Below, one piece after another: positions 29,295 to 39,578 of a DNA stretch of 64,000 nt. Position 1 is the first letter of the stretch. Every line of letters starts with the position of its first letter. Position numbers and translations under genes: made by a program. This DNA is from an uncultured Aquimarina sp. (GTDB taxonomy: Bacteria > Bacteroidota > Bacteroidia > Flavobacteriales > Flavobacteriaceae): the NCBI GenBank assembly GCA_947495425.1, contig CANLYR010000007.1, positions 94,421 through 158,420 of the forward strand. Direction: 5' to 3'. The notes beneath the pieces were generated by a model. It saw nothing but the letters and a program-made list of their open reading frames with translations, was not told the origin of the DNA and did no database searches.

Positions 29295-30323
29295 ATGAAA
29301 CGAAAAGTTACGTTAAAACAGATCGCAAAAGAATTGGATGTTTCTATTTCTACAGTATCCAAAGCCTTGAAGGATAGTGTAGAAATCAGTTTGGATACCC
29401 GTCAAAAGGTAAAAGCTTTTGCTAAGCTGTATAATTATAAACCAAATAATATAGCATTAAGCCTTAAGAATAGAAAAACAAAAACGATAGGTGTTATTAT
29501 TCCTGAAATAGTACATCATTTTTTTACTACTGTGATAGGTGGAGTTGAGAAGGTAGCAAACGAAAAAGGATACAATGTAATTATATGCTCATCGAATAAT
29601 TCTTTTGATAAAGAAGTGATCAACATGGAAATGTTGGCTAGTGGTAGTGCAGATGGATTTATATTATCGGTAGCAAAAGAGACACAGCTTAAAAAAGATT
29701 ATCATCATATTGAAGAAACAATGAGTCAGGGAATGCCAGTTGTACTTTTTGACAGAATTATAGATGAAATCGTATGTGATAAGGTGATAATAGATGATGC
29801 AAAAGGAGCGCAGACAGCTACAAATCATTTGCTATCAATAGGGTGTAAAAAAATAGCAATACTTACTACAGTAGATTATATAAGTGTAGGTAAATTAAGA
29901 ACCAATGGCTATCTCAGAGCATTAAGAGCCTACGATATACCAGAAAAGGAAGAGCTTATTCTAAAAATAGAAGATATAGATAATTGCGAAACGGAGATTT
30001 CAAGTTTTTTAAAGGATAAAGATATAGATGCCGTATTTGCAGTTAATGAATTATTTGCCGTAACAGCAGCAAAAGTTCTTAATAGTCAAGGGAAAAGGAT
30101 ACCTGAAGATATCGCCATAATTGGTTTTACAGATGGAATCCTTTCTAAACACTTTATACCAAGTTTAACTACAATTAGTCAGCATGGTGAAGACATGGGA
30201 GTTAGAGCTGCAAAACTTTTGATCGACAAATTAGAGGGAGATGAAGCTGTTACAGAAGAATATAGAACAGTTATTATTGATACAAGTTTAGTGCAAAGGC
30301 AATCAACAAAAAAAACGAAATAG
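29295..30323 (+). CDS. LacI-family transcriptional regulator of the maltodextrin locus
   Basis: DNA-binding sugar-responsive regulator of 342 residues. The N-terminal LacI helix-turn-helix (TLKQIAKELDVSISTVSKALKD, with hinge NYKPNNIALSLK) is followed by a periplasmic-binding-protein-like effector domain (TIGVIIPEIVHHFF, GFTDGILSKHFIPSLTTI). It sits between the susC operon and the transport/phosphorylase genes, so it most likely controls both in response to a maltose-type sugar. Similar flavobacterial regulators can activate as well as repress (family knowledge; not shown here). Confidence 0.9.
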   Translation: MKRKVTLKQIAKELDVSISTVSKALKDSVEISLDTRQKVKAFAKLYNYKPNNIALSLKNRKTKTIGVIIPEIVHHFFTTVIGGVEKVANEKGYNVIICSSNNSFDKEVINMEMLASGSADGFILSVAKETQLKKDYHHIEETMSQGMPVVLFDRIIDEIVCDKVIIDDAKGAQTATNHLLSIGCKKIAILTTVDYISVGKLRTNGYLRALRAYDIPEKEELILKIEDIDNCETEISSFLKDKDIDAVFAVNELFAVTAAKVLNSQGKRIPEDIAIIGFTDGILSKHFIPSLTTISQHGEDMGVRAAKLLIDKLEGDEAVTEEYRTVIIDTSLVQRQSTKKTK

Positions 30324-30364
30324 TGATCTTTATAATTAAAAAATTGTAATATCTTTGAACCAGT

Positions 30365-30423
30365 CAAAACTTATATTTTCACTTTCTACAACATAAGTTT
30401 TGATAAGCAATTTCGCTTATCAA
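30365..30423. promoter_or_regulatory. Two overlapping inverted repeats before the sugar transporter gene
   Basis: Arms CAAAACTTAT (30365-30374) and ATAAGTTTTG (30393-30402) are exact complements. The second repeat, TTGATAAGC (30400-30408) with GCTTATCAA (30415-30423), shares three bases with the first, so both RNA stems cannot form fully at once. No T-run follows. The element may be an operator, the end of the lacI transcript, or a leader structure. Its 30371-30400 part matches a stretch upstream of susC. Confidence 0.45.
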
Positions 30424-30446
30424 GTTAATAATCAAATGATTAATTA

Positions 30447-31829
30447 ATGAACAAGCGTAAGTTAAGTTTCTGGGAAATTTGGAACATGAGTTTCGGTTTT
30501 TTAGGGATTCAATTCGGTTTTGCATTGCAAGGCGGATTTATGTCTAGAATTTTTCAAACTCTGGGTGCAGAAAAAGATGCTATTCCTTTATTATGGATTG
30601 CAGCACCGCTAACAGGATTGCTAGTACAACCTGTAATAGGATATCTTAGTGATAGAACTTGGAGTTCTAGGTGGGGTCGTCGTAGACCTTATTTTTTGAT
30701 TGGAGCAGTTTTGAGTTCTCTGGCTTTATTTTTTGTACCTCATTCACCTGCATTGTGGGTAGCAGCTGGATTTTTGTGGATTTTAGACGCGTCTATTAAC
30801 ATCTCAATGGAGCCTTTTAGAGCTTTGGTTGCAGATAAACTACCAGAATCTCAGCGTTCCTATGGTTTTGTTACACAAACATTAATCATAGGCATAGGAA
30901 CATGGGTTGCCAGTAATTTGCCATGGTTAGTATCTCAAATGGGAGTAAGTGACGCTGCACCAAACGGAGTTGTACCCATGTCAGTAAAGATCGCTTTTGC
31001 CATTGGTGCTGTCGTTTTTCTGGCTAGTATCTTGTATACAGTGTTCACAACATCTGAGTACCCTCCTGAGGATATGGAAGAGTTTGAAAGAGAAAAGAAG
31101 AAGAAAAATCAATTTATACCCGATATCCTAAATAATATTGGTAGCATGCCGCTTACTATGAAAAAGTTAGGGTTGGTTCAGTTTTTTAGTTGGTTTGCTT
31201 TTTTTACGATGTGGAGTTTGGCTAATCCAGCATTAACAGAGCATGTCTTTAAAACTCCTGTTCCGATTGAAGCTTCATTTGATATGACCTCGCCAGAATC
31301 TGTAGAAAGCTTTAATATTGCGAACACTGCTTTCCAAAAATCATCCAACGATGTAGGTAGATATATGGGAATATACGGTTTATCATCAATGGCATTTGCT
31401 TTAATCCTAACATTTTATACCTCGAGAAAAAGAATCAATAGAAAACTAGTACATTTAGTATCACTACTACTGGGTGGTATTGGCTTTATATCTATGTATT
31501 TTATTCCTTCACCAGATTGGCTAATATTTTCTTTTACTTTAATAGGTTTTGCCTGGGGGAGCATATTATCGATGCCATATGCTATGCTATCAAGTTCTGT
31601 AGATCCAAAGAAAATGGGTGTTATTATGGGAATTTTTAATATGTTTATTGTAATTCCTCAAATTATTGCAGCTGTGGGAGGAGTTAATTTTGCATATAAG
31701 CTTATAGGAGAGGAAACAATTAACGCAATGATAGTAGCAGGAATAAGTTTAATAATAGCAGGTTTTTGCAACATATTGATTACTAATAAGGATGCAATAA
31801 CCTATAATCCAAAAGAAGCCATAGAATAA
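30447..31829 (+). CDS. SLC45/GPH-like sugar (maltose) symporter, MFS
   Basis: Inner-membrane major-facilitator transporter of 460 residues with twelve predicted helices. SDRTWSSRWGRRRPYFLIGA contains the RWGRRRP loop characteristic of sucrose/maltose carriers of the SLC45 and GPH type. It lies directly before beta-phosphoglucomutase and maltose phosphorylase genes, so it should bring maltose or short maltodextrins into the cytoplasm, probably with protons or Na+. The stop overlaps the next ATG by one base. Confidence 0.88.
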   Translation: MNKRKLSFWEIWNMSFGFLGIQFGFALQGGFMSRIFQTLGAEKDAIPLLWIAAPLTGLLVQPVIGYLSDRTWSSRWGRRRPYFLIGAVLSSLALFFVPHSPALWVAAGFLWILDASINISMEPFRALVADKLPESQRSYGFVTQTLIIGIGTWVASNLPWLVSQMGVSDAAPNGVVPMSVKIAFAIGAVVFLASILYTVFTTSEYPPEDMEEFEREKKKKNQFIPDILNNIGSMPLTMKKLGLVQFFSWFAFFTMWSLANPALTEHVFKTPVPIEASFDMTSPESVESFNIANTAFQKSSNDVGRYMGIYGLSSMAFALILTFYTSRKRINRKLVHLVSLLLGGIGFISMYFIPSPDWLIFSFTLIGFAWGSILSMPYAMLSSSVDPKKMGVIMGIFNMFIVIPQIIAAVGGVNFAYKLIGEETINAMIVAGISLIIAGFCNILITNKDAITYNPKEAIE

Positions 31830-32482
31830 TGAAGAAAGCATTTATATTTGACCTGGATGGTGTTATAGTAGACACAGCAAAATATCATTTTTTAGCTTGG
31901 CAAAACCTAGCCAATAGTTTAGGTATTTCTTTTTCATCAGCACAAAATGAACAACTCAAAGGAGTTAGTCGCGTACGATCTTTAGAAAAAATATTAGCAT
32001 GGGGGAATAAGACCATTTCAGAAGAAGAATTCACCAGATTGATGCACGAAAAGAATGAAGAATATCTTGAGTATATCACAAAGATGGATGCTTCAGAAAT
32101 CCTTCCCGATGTACCCAGAGTATTAGATTATTTAATGGCACAAAATCAAGCCATAGCTTTAGGGTCTGCTAGTAAGAACGCCAGGATCATTCTGGATAAA
32201 GTAGCGCTTACAGAAAAATTTCACGCTATAGTGGATGGAACGAATGTATCCAAAGCAAAACCTGACCCGGAAGTGTTTCTAATTGGTGCCCAAGAGCTAG
32301 GTGTTTCACCAGAGCATTGCGTAGTATTTGAAGATTCTGTAGCAGGAGTGCAAGCAGCAAACATAGCCAATATGATCAGTATTGGTATAGGTGATGCCGA
32401 TGTTTTACATGAAGCAGATTATATTTTTAAAGATTTTACAGCAATTGATGAAGCATTCCTAAGCAAATTAATAAAAGCATAA
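31829..32482 (+). CDS. pgmB: Beta-phosphoglucomutase
   Basis: HAD-family enzyme that converts beta-glucose 1-phosphate, made by maltose phosphorylase, to glucose 6-phosphate. DLDGVIVDT near residue 8 gives the nucleophile and acid Asp. The cap motif KGVSRVRSLEKIL, GSASKN (motif II) and KPDPEVFL with EDSVAGVQAA (motifs III and IV) are all present. At 217 residues it is of normal size. It is translationally coupled to the transporter gene upstream and lies 86 bases before the phosphorylase. Confidence 0.93.
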   Translation: MKKAFIFDLDGVIVDTAKYHFLAWQNLANSLGISFSSAQNEQLKGVSRVRSLEKILAWGNKTISEEEFTRLMHEKNEEYLEYITKMDASEILPDVPRVLDYLMAQNQAIALGSASKNARIILDKVALTEKFHAIVDGTNVSKAKPDPEVFLIGAQELGVSPEHCVVFEDSVAGVQAANIANMISIGIGDADVLHEADYIFKDFTAIDEAFLSKLIKA

Positions 32483-32568
32483 CACTAGATCATAAAACCA
32501 AGTTTAGTCTAATTAAAAATTAACCAACAATGTCTATGTAAGACAATCGAAAAATTTAATTAAAGAAG

Positions 32569-34878
32569 ATGAATCAGGATTATATAAAGCCAGATAACTG
32601 GTCGATTATCGAAGAAGGATTTGATGTAGAACGGGTTAAATCCTCAGAAAGCCTTTTTAGTATCGGTAACGGAGCAATGGGGCAGAGAGCCAATTTTGAA
32701 GAAGAATATACGGGACCTACTTTTCAGGGAAGCTATATTGCCGGAGTTTATTATCCAGATAAAACCAGAGTAGGTTGGTGGAAAAATGGATATCCAGAAT
32801 ATTTTGCTAAAGTACTCAACGCGCCAAACTGGATAGGTATTAATGTCGAAATTTGTGGAGAAAAGCTAGATTTATATACGTGCAAATCTGTAACCAATTT
32901 TAGAAGAGAATTAAATATGAAAGAAGGTTGGTATCAACGTTCTTTTCATGTTATTTTACAGAATAATATAGAAGTATTTGTAAAATCTACACGTTTTCTT
33001 AGCCTGGATCTTGATGAAGTTGGAGCTATTAAATACGAAGTGACACCTATTAATCAGGATATTGAGGTTGTATTTGCACCATATATAGATTCAGGAATAA
33101 CCAATGAGGATACAAATTGGGCTGATAAATTCTGGGATACATATGACCTGAACCGCAAAGGAAACGCTGCATATATATTATCAAAGACGATGAAAACTGA
33201 TTTTCATGCCTGTACAGGAATGAAAAACCAGATTTTTATTGAAGATGATTTAAAACAGATTAATCCAAAAGTAGATATCAATAAAACATCGGTTGTACTA
33301 AACTATTCAATCGAAGTTCCTAAAGACAAAACGGCAAGTATTGTAAAATTCGGGGGATACACAGTGTGTCTTAATCATAACAAAGAAGACCTCAGTTCTA
33401 CTAGCGAAGCCATACTTCAACAAGCTTCAGAGTCTGGCTTTGATGCATTATTAGATTTGCAAAAGAAAGCATGGTCCAAAATATGGGAAATGGCCGATAT
33501 TGTCATCGAAGGCGATGTTAAGGCCCAGCAAGGTATACGTTTTAATATTTTCCAATTAAACCAGACCTACTTAGGAAAAGATGCTCGATTGAATATTGGT
33601 CCTAAAGGATTTACAGGAGAAAAGTATGGAGGCAGCACCTACTGGGATACTGAAGCCTATTGTATTCCTTTCTATATGGCAACCAAAGATCAAGTTGTTG
33701 CCCGTAATCTTTTGGCCTATCGTTATCATCATTTAGAAAAGGCAATAGAAAATGCAGAAAAACTTGGATTTACAAATGGCGCTGCATTGTATCCTATGGT
33801 AACCATGAATGGAGAAGAATGCCATAACGAATGGGAGATCACTTTTGAAGAAATACATCGTAACGGAGCAATGACTTTTGCTATCTATAATTACGTTCGA
33901 TATACAGGAGATTATAGCTATATTCCTGAGAAAGGACTAGAAGTAATGATCGCTATAGCTCGTTTCTGGCATCAAAGAGCAACATTCTCTACTGATAAAG
34001 AAAAATACGTCATACTAGGAGTTACAGGACCAAATGAATATGAGAATAACATCAATAATAATTGGTATACGAATTACCTGGCAAAATGGTGTATAGAATA
34101 CTGTATAGAAAATATCAATAAAATAAAAGAAGAATATAGTAACGATTATAGTCGCATCATTGAGAAAACTAACTTAGGTCAGGAAGAAATTGATGCAATG
34201 GCAAAAGTTGCAGAAAAAATGTATTTCCCGTATTCAGAAAAGCATCAGGTGTACTTACAACAAGATGGTTTTTTGGATAAAGAATTGATTACGGTAGCCA
34301 ATTTGGACAACTCTCAAAGGCCAATTAATCAAAAATGGAGCTGGGATCGTATTCTACGTTCTCCATATATTAAGCAGGCAGACGTACTTCAAGGTTTTTA
34401 TATGTTTGAAGATCAATTTACCAAAGAAGAATTAGCACGCCATTTTGATTTCTATGAACCATTTACAGTACACGAATCTTCTTTATCTCCTTGCGTGCAT
34501 AGTATTCAGGCGGCAACGCTGGATCGAATGGATCAGGCATATACCTTTTATTTAAGAACCTCTCGATTAGATCTTGATGACTATAATAAAGAAGTAGAAG
34601 AAGGACTGCATATTACCAGTATGGCTGGTACATGGATGAGTATTGTTGAAGGGTTTGGAGGACTTAGGATAAAGAATGATAGATTATCGTTTACACCCAA
34701 AATTCCTAAGGAATGGAAAGGATATACGTTTAATGTAAACTTTAGAAATCAAATTCTTAAAGTTAATGTTTCCCAAGAAGGAACATCTTTTAACCTCGAA
34801 GGAAACCGAGAATTAGTGATATATGTTGATGGCAAAGAATTTAAAATCTCTCCAGATAGTTTAATTACTATATCATAA
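32569..34878 (+). CDS. Maltose phosphorylase, GH65
   Basis: Cytoplasmic glycoside hydrolase family 65 enzyme that splits maltose with phosphate into glucose and beta-glucose 1-phosphate. The GH65 catalytic domain shows GGSTYWDTEAYCIPFY and, near residue 423, ECHNEWEITFEEIHRNGAM with the acid Glu. KPDNWSIIEEGF and SIGNGAMGQRANFEE are the N-terminal hallmarks. At 769 residues it is full length. The adjacent beta-phosphoglucomutase fits phosphorolysis with inversion, and favours maltose over trehalose or kojibiose, though specificity within GH65 is not certain from sequence. Confidence 0.93.
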   Translation: MNQDYIKPDNWSIIEEGFDVERVKSSESLFSIGNGAMGQRANFEEEYTGPTFQGSYIAGVYYPDKTRVGWWKNGYPEYFAKVLNAPNWIGINVEICGEKLDLYTCKSVTNFRRELNMKEGWYQRSFHVILQNNIEVFVKSTRFLSLDLDEVGAIKYEVTPINQDIEVVFAPYIDSGITNEDTNWADKFWDTYDLNRKGNAAYILSKTMKTDFHACTGMKNQIFIEDDLKQINPKVDINKTSVVLNYSIEVPKDKTASIVKFGGYTVCLNHNKEDLSSTSEAILQQASESGFDALLDLQKKAWSKIWEMADIVIEGDVKAQQGIRFNIFQLNQTYLGKDARLNIGPKGFTGEKYGGSTYWDTEAYCIPFYMATKDQVVARNLLAYRYHHLEKAIENAEKLGFTNGAALYPMVTMNGEECHNEWEITFEEIHRNGAMTFAIYNYVRYTGDYSYIPEKGLEVMIAIARFWHQRATFSTDKEKYVILGVTGPNEYENNINNNWYTNYLAKWCIEYCIENINKIKEEYSNDYSRIIEKTNLGQEEIDAMAKVAEKMYFPYSEKHQVYLQQDGFLDKELITVANLDNSQRPINQKWSWDRILRSPYIKQADVLQGFYMFEDQFTKEELARHFDFYEPFTVHESSLSPCVHSIQAATLDRMDQAYTFYLRTSRLDLDDYNKEVEEGLHITSMAGTWMSIVEGFGGLRIKNDRLSFTPKIPKEWKGYTFNVNFRNQILKVNVSQEGTSFNLEGNRELVIYVDGKEFKISPDSLITIS

Positions 34879-34898
34879 ACTATATTGGTTAAATGGAT

Positions 34899-34930
34899 AA
34901 ACACCCCAAGTACAAGGTTTTGGGGTGTTT
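34899..34930 (+). terminator. Terminator after the maltose phosphorylase gene
   Basis: Stem AAACACCCCAA / TTGGGGTGTTT with a short loop lies 20 bases after the stop. Its T-rich tail is short. It overlaps the 5' extension of the next open frame, which supports the later start chosen for that gene. Confidence 0.7.
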
Positions 34931-34963
34931 ATTTCAATAACTCACCACAGAAACTTTTACAAC

Positions 34964-36349
34964 ATGAAAAAAATAGTTTTAAGTCTAATTACTGTTGGAA
35001 CTTTGTTTTCCTGCGGAAAGACAAAAAAAGAAGAAACCATAGCTATAGTTGAGGCTTCTCAAGAAAAAACACAAGATACACTTGCTCCGGTTAGCGATGG
35101 TATGATGGAAAATGCAGTAATTTATGAAGCTAACATTCGTCAATATTCTGAAGAAGGATCTTTTAAAGCGTTCACCAAAGATATCCCTGTACTCAAAGAA
35201 CTCGGAGTAAAAATTCTTTGGCTGATGCCTATTTATCCAATTTCAACAACAAAAAGCAAAGGGTCGTTAGGAAGCTACTATGCAATATCTGATTATACCA
35301 AAGTAAATCCAGAATTTGGGACTATCGAAGATTTTAGAGCATTAGTAAACACAGCTCATGACAATGGAATATATGTTATTCTGGATTGGGTAGCAAACCA
35401 CACAGGATGGGATCATGTATGGTTAAAAGAACATCCAGAATATTATACCAAAGATGAGAAGGGAGAAATCACTCATACAGTCGATACAGATTGGACAGAC
35501 GTGGCAGATCTTAATTATGATAATGAGGAAATGCGACAGCAGATGAAAAATGATATGATCTATTGGTTAGAAGAAGAAAACGTAGATGGTTTTCGTTGTG
35601 ATGTAGCAGGAATGGTACCAGTTGATTTTTGGGATGCTACTGTAGCCGAACTCAAAAAAATCAAGCCAGTTTTTATGCTGGCAGAAGGATGGGAGCCAGA
35701 GTTATTAGAGAATGCTTTTGATATGGGTTACGGCTGGGATACCCATCATAAAATGAATGATATCGCCCAAGGAAAAGTAGATGTAAGAGAGTGGGATAAG
35801 AGAATGACCCAGATCGATACGTTATATGCCGATGAAGATATATTGATGAATTTCACCTCTAATCACGATGAAAACTCATGGAATGGCACTGTGAAGGAAA
35901 GAATGGGAGATGCAGCAGAGATGTTCGCATCCCTGTCATATCTTATTCCTGGGATGCCATTACTTTATTCTGGGCAGGAGTATGATATGGATAAACGTCT
36001 GCTGTTCTTTGAAAAAGATACTATTATTAAAAACAAGGGTAAGTTCTTTCCTTTATATAAGAAGCTCGGAAAGTTAAAAAATAATAACCCTGCATTACAC
36101 GGTGGAAAAGATGCAGCTTCGTATACGCGTATCAAAACTTCTGATGATAAAAAAGTTTTGGCTTTTAAGAGAGAAAAAGAAAGAAACACAATTCTTTTTG
36201 TTGCAAATATGACAAACGAACCCGTAAAATTCTCATTAGAATACGATGGGGATTTTAAAAATTATCTTTCGGGAGAATCCTATAAGATAACATCAGGAGA
36301 TGCTCATGTTCTTAATGCCTGGAAATATTTAATTTTAATTAAGGAATAA
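34964..36349 (+). CDS. Alpha-amylase-family lipoprotein, GH13
   Basis: Second GH13 enzyme of the locus, 461 residues from the ATG at 34964, which gives MKKIVLSLITVGTLFSCGK with lipobox LFSC. The longer frame to 34925 begins inside a terminator. Regions I-IV are visible: DWVANHTGW, GFRCDVAGM (nucleophile), AEGWEPE (acid/base) and FTSNHDENS. It is probably periplasmic or outer-membrane anchored and trims maltodextrins delivered by SusCD so that maltose reaches the transporter. It lacks carbohydrate-binding modules. Confidence 0.92.
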   Translation: MKKIVLSLITVGTLFSCGKTKKEETIAIVEASQEKTQDTLAPVSDGMMENAVIYEANIRQYSEEGSFKAFTKDIPVLKELGVKILWLMPIYPISTTKSKGSLGSYYAISDYTKVNPEFGTIEDFRALVNTAHDNGIYVILDWVANHTGWDHVWLKEHPEYYTKDEKGEITHTVDTDWTDVADLNYDNEEMRQQMKNDMIYWLEEENVDGFRCDVAGMVPVDFWDATVAELKKIKPVFMLAEGWEPELLENAFDMGYGWDTHHKMNDIAQGKVDVREWDKRMTQIDTLYADEDILMNFTSNHDENSWNGTVKERMGDAAEMFASLSYLIPGMPLLYSGQEYDMDKRLLFFEKDTIIKNKGKFFPLYKKLGKLKNNNPALHGGKDAASYTRIKTSDDKKVLAFKREKERNTILFVANMTNEPVKFSLEYDGDFKNYLSGESYKITSGDAHVLNAWKYLILIKE

Positions 36350-36372
36350 TCAAAAAAAACTATAATATGCTA

Positions 36373-36409
36373 TAAAAATGACCTGCATTAGTAGGTCATT
36401 TTTGTTTTT
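36373..36409 (+). terminator. Terminator after the second amylase gene
   Basis: Stem AAAAATGACCT / AGGTCATTTTT is followed by GTTTTT, ending the transport-phosphorylase-amylase transcript. Confidence 0.8.
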
Positions 36410-36535
36410 ACCTAAATTTTTGGACTTCAAAATCTCTAAAGGAGTAGTTTTAAGACATTACTTTATTATTAACGCAATCTATGAAAATGTGTTAAAATAT
36501 TCTTTTTTATGGCAGTAAATACCAAATTTATTAAC

Positions 36536-36549
36536 CGAAAACGTTTTAG
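36536..36549. promoter_or_regulatory. LacI-type operator upstream of pfkA
   Basis: CGAAAACGTTTTAG matches the palindrome found upstream of susC (CGCAAACGTTTTCG) at 12 of 14 positions. It ends 36 bases before the -7 box of pfkA, an upstream position that would suit activation. The regulator encoded at 29295, or a paralogue, is the candidate binder. Confidence 0.5.
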
Positions 36550-36585
36550 TTTTTTAGCAAATTAGGTTATTACTACCATTAACGA

Positions 36586-36593
36586 TAGATTTG
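36586..36593 (+). promoter_or_regulatory. -7 promoter box of pfkA
   Basis: TAGATTTG matches TAnnTTTG and ends only 6 bases before the pfkA ATG at 36600, so the mRNA would have almost no leader. No -33 TTG is seen at the usual spacing, so another promoter upstream is possible. Confidence 0.4.
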
Positions 36594-36599
36594 GCTCCA

Positions 36600-37586
36600 A
36601 TGACAAAAAAAGTTGAAAATATAGCTGTTCTTACTTCTGGGGGAGATGCTCCCGGGATGAATGCTGCCATACGAGCTGTAGTTCGTGCATGTAGTTATTA
36701 TCAGGTGCATTGTTTTGGTATATATAAAGGATATGAAGGCCTTATTAATAATGAAATTGAAGAATTAAACGCTCGTTCAGTTCGTAACATTATTAATAAA
36801 GGAGGAACTTTTCTCAAGTCGGCGCGATCCAAAACGTTTAGAACAAAAGAAGGAAGAGAAAAGGCATATGCTAATTTGATTAAAAATAATATAGATGCCC
36901 TTGTTGTGATTGGTGGTGATGGTAGTTTTACTGGAGCCTTAAAGTTATCTGAAGAATTTAATTTTCCGGTAGTTGGTATTCCTGGTACTATAGATAATGA
37001 TATTAATGGTACAGATTATACCATTGGTTATGATACAGCTTTAAATACTGTGGTCGAAGCTATTGATAAGATTCGCGATACAGCAAGTTCTCACAATCGA
37101 TTATTTCTTATAGAAGTTATGGGTCGTGATGCAGGAGACATTGCATTGAATGCCGGGATTGGAGCTGGTGCAGAAGAAATACTGATTCCTGAAGAAGATA
37201 TGGGAGTAGAGCGACTTTTGGATTCCCTTAAAAAAAGTAAAAAAACAGGAAAAACATCAAGTATCATAGTCGTTGCAGAAGGTGATAAATCGGGTAAAAA
37301 TATTTTTGAGTTAGGTGAATATGTCGAAGAGAACCTCGATGATTATGAAGTGAGAGTTTCGGTACTAGGTCATATTCAACGTGGTGGAGCACCAAGCTGT
37401 TATGACAGGGTATTGGCAAGTAAGTTGGGAGTTGGAGCAGTAGAAGCCTTATTAGAGGGTAGAAACGAGGTGATGATAGGTATTGTTCATAAGGTAGTAA
37501 CTATTGTACCCCTCAAAACTGCATTGGATAAAAGATCACATAAACATGATGGATTAATAAAAGTGGCCGATATTACTTCGGTTTAG
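36600..37586 (+). CDS. pfkA: ATP-dependent 6-phosphofructokinase
   Basis: Commits fructose 6-phosphate to glycolysis. GGDAPGMNAAIRAVVR, GGDGSFTGA (ATP site), PGTIDNDINGTD (catalytic Asp) and VLGHIQRGGAPS are the family signatures. The Gly in GGDGS of bacterial ATP-PFKs is kept, as opposed to PPi-dependent forms with Asp. I start at the ATG at 36600; the frame opens three codons earlier at a TTG inside a promoter-like box. At 328 residues it is normal. gapA follows after 49 bases, so the two form a glycolytic unit placed next to the maltodextrin genes. Confidence 0.95.
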   Translation: MTKKVENIAVLTSGGDAPGMNAAIRAVVRACSYYQVHCFGIYKGYEGLINNEIEELNARSVRNIINKGGTFLKSARSKTFRTKEGREKAYANLIKNNIDALVVIGGDGSFTGALKLSEEFNFPVVGIPGTIDNDINGTDYTIGYDTALNTVVEAIDKIRDTASSHNRLFLIEVMGRDAGDIALNAGIGAGAEEILIPEEDMGVERLLDSLKKSKKTGKTSSIIVVAEGDKSGKNIFELGEYVEENLDDYEVRVSVLGHIQRGGAPSCYDRVLASKLGVGAVEALLEGRNEVMIGIVHKVVTIVPLKTALDKRSHKHDGLIKVADITSV

Positions 37587-37617
37587 CTTCTTGGTATATA
37601 ACCACATTTTAAATTAA

Positions 37618-38637
<1,020 letters not shown>

Positions 38638-38654
38638 TGAAATAATAAAATAGT

Positions 38655-38690
38655 ATCCCCGGAATTTATGTTCGGGGTTTTTTTTATTTT
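38655..38690 (+). terminator. Rho-independent terminator after gapA
   Basis: Stem CCCCG / CGGGG with a 12-base loop is followed by a long T-run, 18 bases after the stop. Confidence 0.88.
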
Positions 38691-38713
38691 ACTAACAACA
38701 AACAATCTTTAAA

Positions 38714-39577
38714 ATGATTTTATTAGCCGACGGCGGTTCTACTAAATGCGATTGGATTCTTCTTGATGAAACAGGAGAAATCGTTTTTAAAACACGCACA
38801 GAAGGACTAAATCCTGCTGTATTCGAAAAATCCTTACTCGAAGAACGAATCAATGCCAATCATGAGCTTTCTTCATATCGTGAGAAAGTTGATATCGTCA
38901 ATTTTTATGGCGCTGGTTGCGGTACAAAAAAACCTGCGGCTATGTTGACAAAAATTTTTGAAGAATTTTTTGCTGAGGCAGAGGTTGTAGTTAAAGAAGA
39001 TATGGTTGCGGCTGTATATGCAGCTACTACTGAGCCTGGAATTGTATGTATTTTGGGTACAGGGTCTAATAGTTGTTACTATGATGGGGATGATATACAT
39101 ATGACAGTAGATTCTCTGGGATATATCCTTATGGATGAAGCTAGCGGAAACCACTTCGGAAAGCGTTTAATACGCGATTATTATTACAAAAGAATGCCCC
39201 CAGAAGTAGCTGCCGAGTTCGAAAAACGTTTTGATCTTTCTTCAGATAGTATAAAAGAAAACTTATACAAAAAAGACAATCCAAATACCTATCTGGCATC
39301 TTTTGCAGAGTTTATATTTACCAGTGAGCGTAATGGGTATTTTTATAAAATCGTTACAGAAGGCATTCAGGAGTTTGTAGAAAATAGAGTACTCTGTTTC
39401 CCAGAAGCTCAAAATGTACCTATTCATTTCATTGGTTCTATAGCACACTTTAGTGAAGATATCATTAGAGCAGCAGTTTGGCCTTATAATCTTACGGTAG
39501 GAAATATTGTGAGAAGACCAATTGATGGAATTATCGATTACTACAGAAACGAAGTCATAAAAAAAAATAAAGTTTGA
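38714..39577 (+). CDS. BadF/BadG-type sugar kinase (N-acetylglucosamine kinase-like)
   Basis: ASKHA-fold kinase of 287 residues. ADGGSTKCDWILLD at the N-terminus is the phosphate-1 loop and GTGSNSCYYDG the phosphate-2 loop; LGYILMDEASGNHFGKRLIRDYY is typical of the BadF/BadG/BcrA family close to GlcNAc kinase. The likely reaction is ATP-dependent phosphorylation of an amino sugar or glucose in the cytoplasm. Free glucose released by the maltose phosphorylase would need a kinase, so glucose is also a candidate substrate (inference). It stands between gapA and the convergent histidine kinase gene, with a 1-base gap to the latter. Confidence 0.82.
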   Translation: MILLADGGSTKCDWILLDETGEIVFKTRTEGLNPAVFEKSLLEERINANHELSSYREKVDIVNFYGAGCGTKKPAAMLTKIFEEFFAEAEVVVKEDMVAAVYAATTEPGIVCILGTGSNSCYYDGDDIHMTVDSLGYILMDEASGNHFGKRLIRDYYYKRMPPEVAAEFEKRFDLSSDSIKENLYKKDNPNTYLASFAEFIFTSERNGYFYKIVTEGIQEFVENRVLCFPEAQNVPIHFIGSIAHFSEDIIRAAVWPYNLTVGNIVRRPIDGIIDYYRNEVIKKNKV

Positions 39578-39578
39578 G

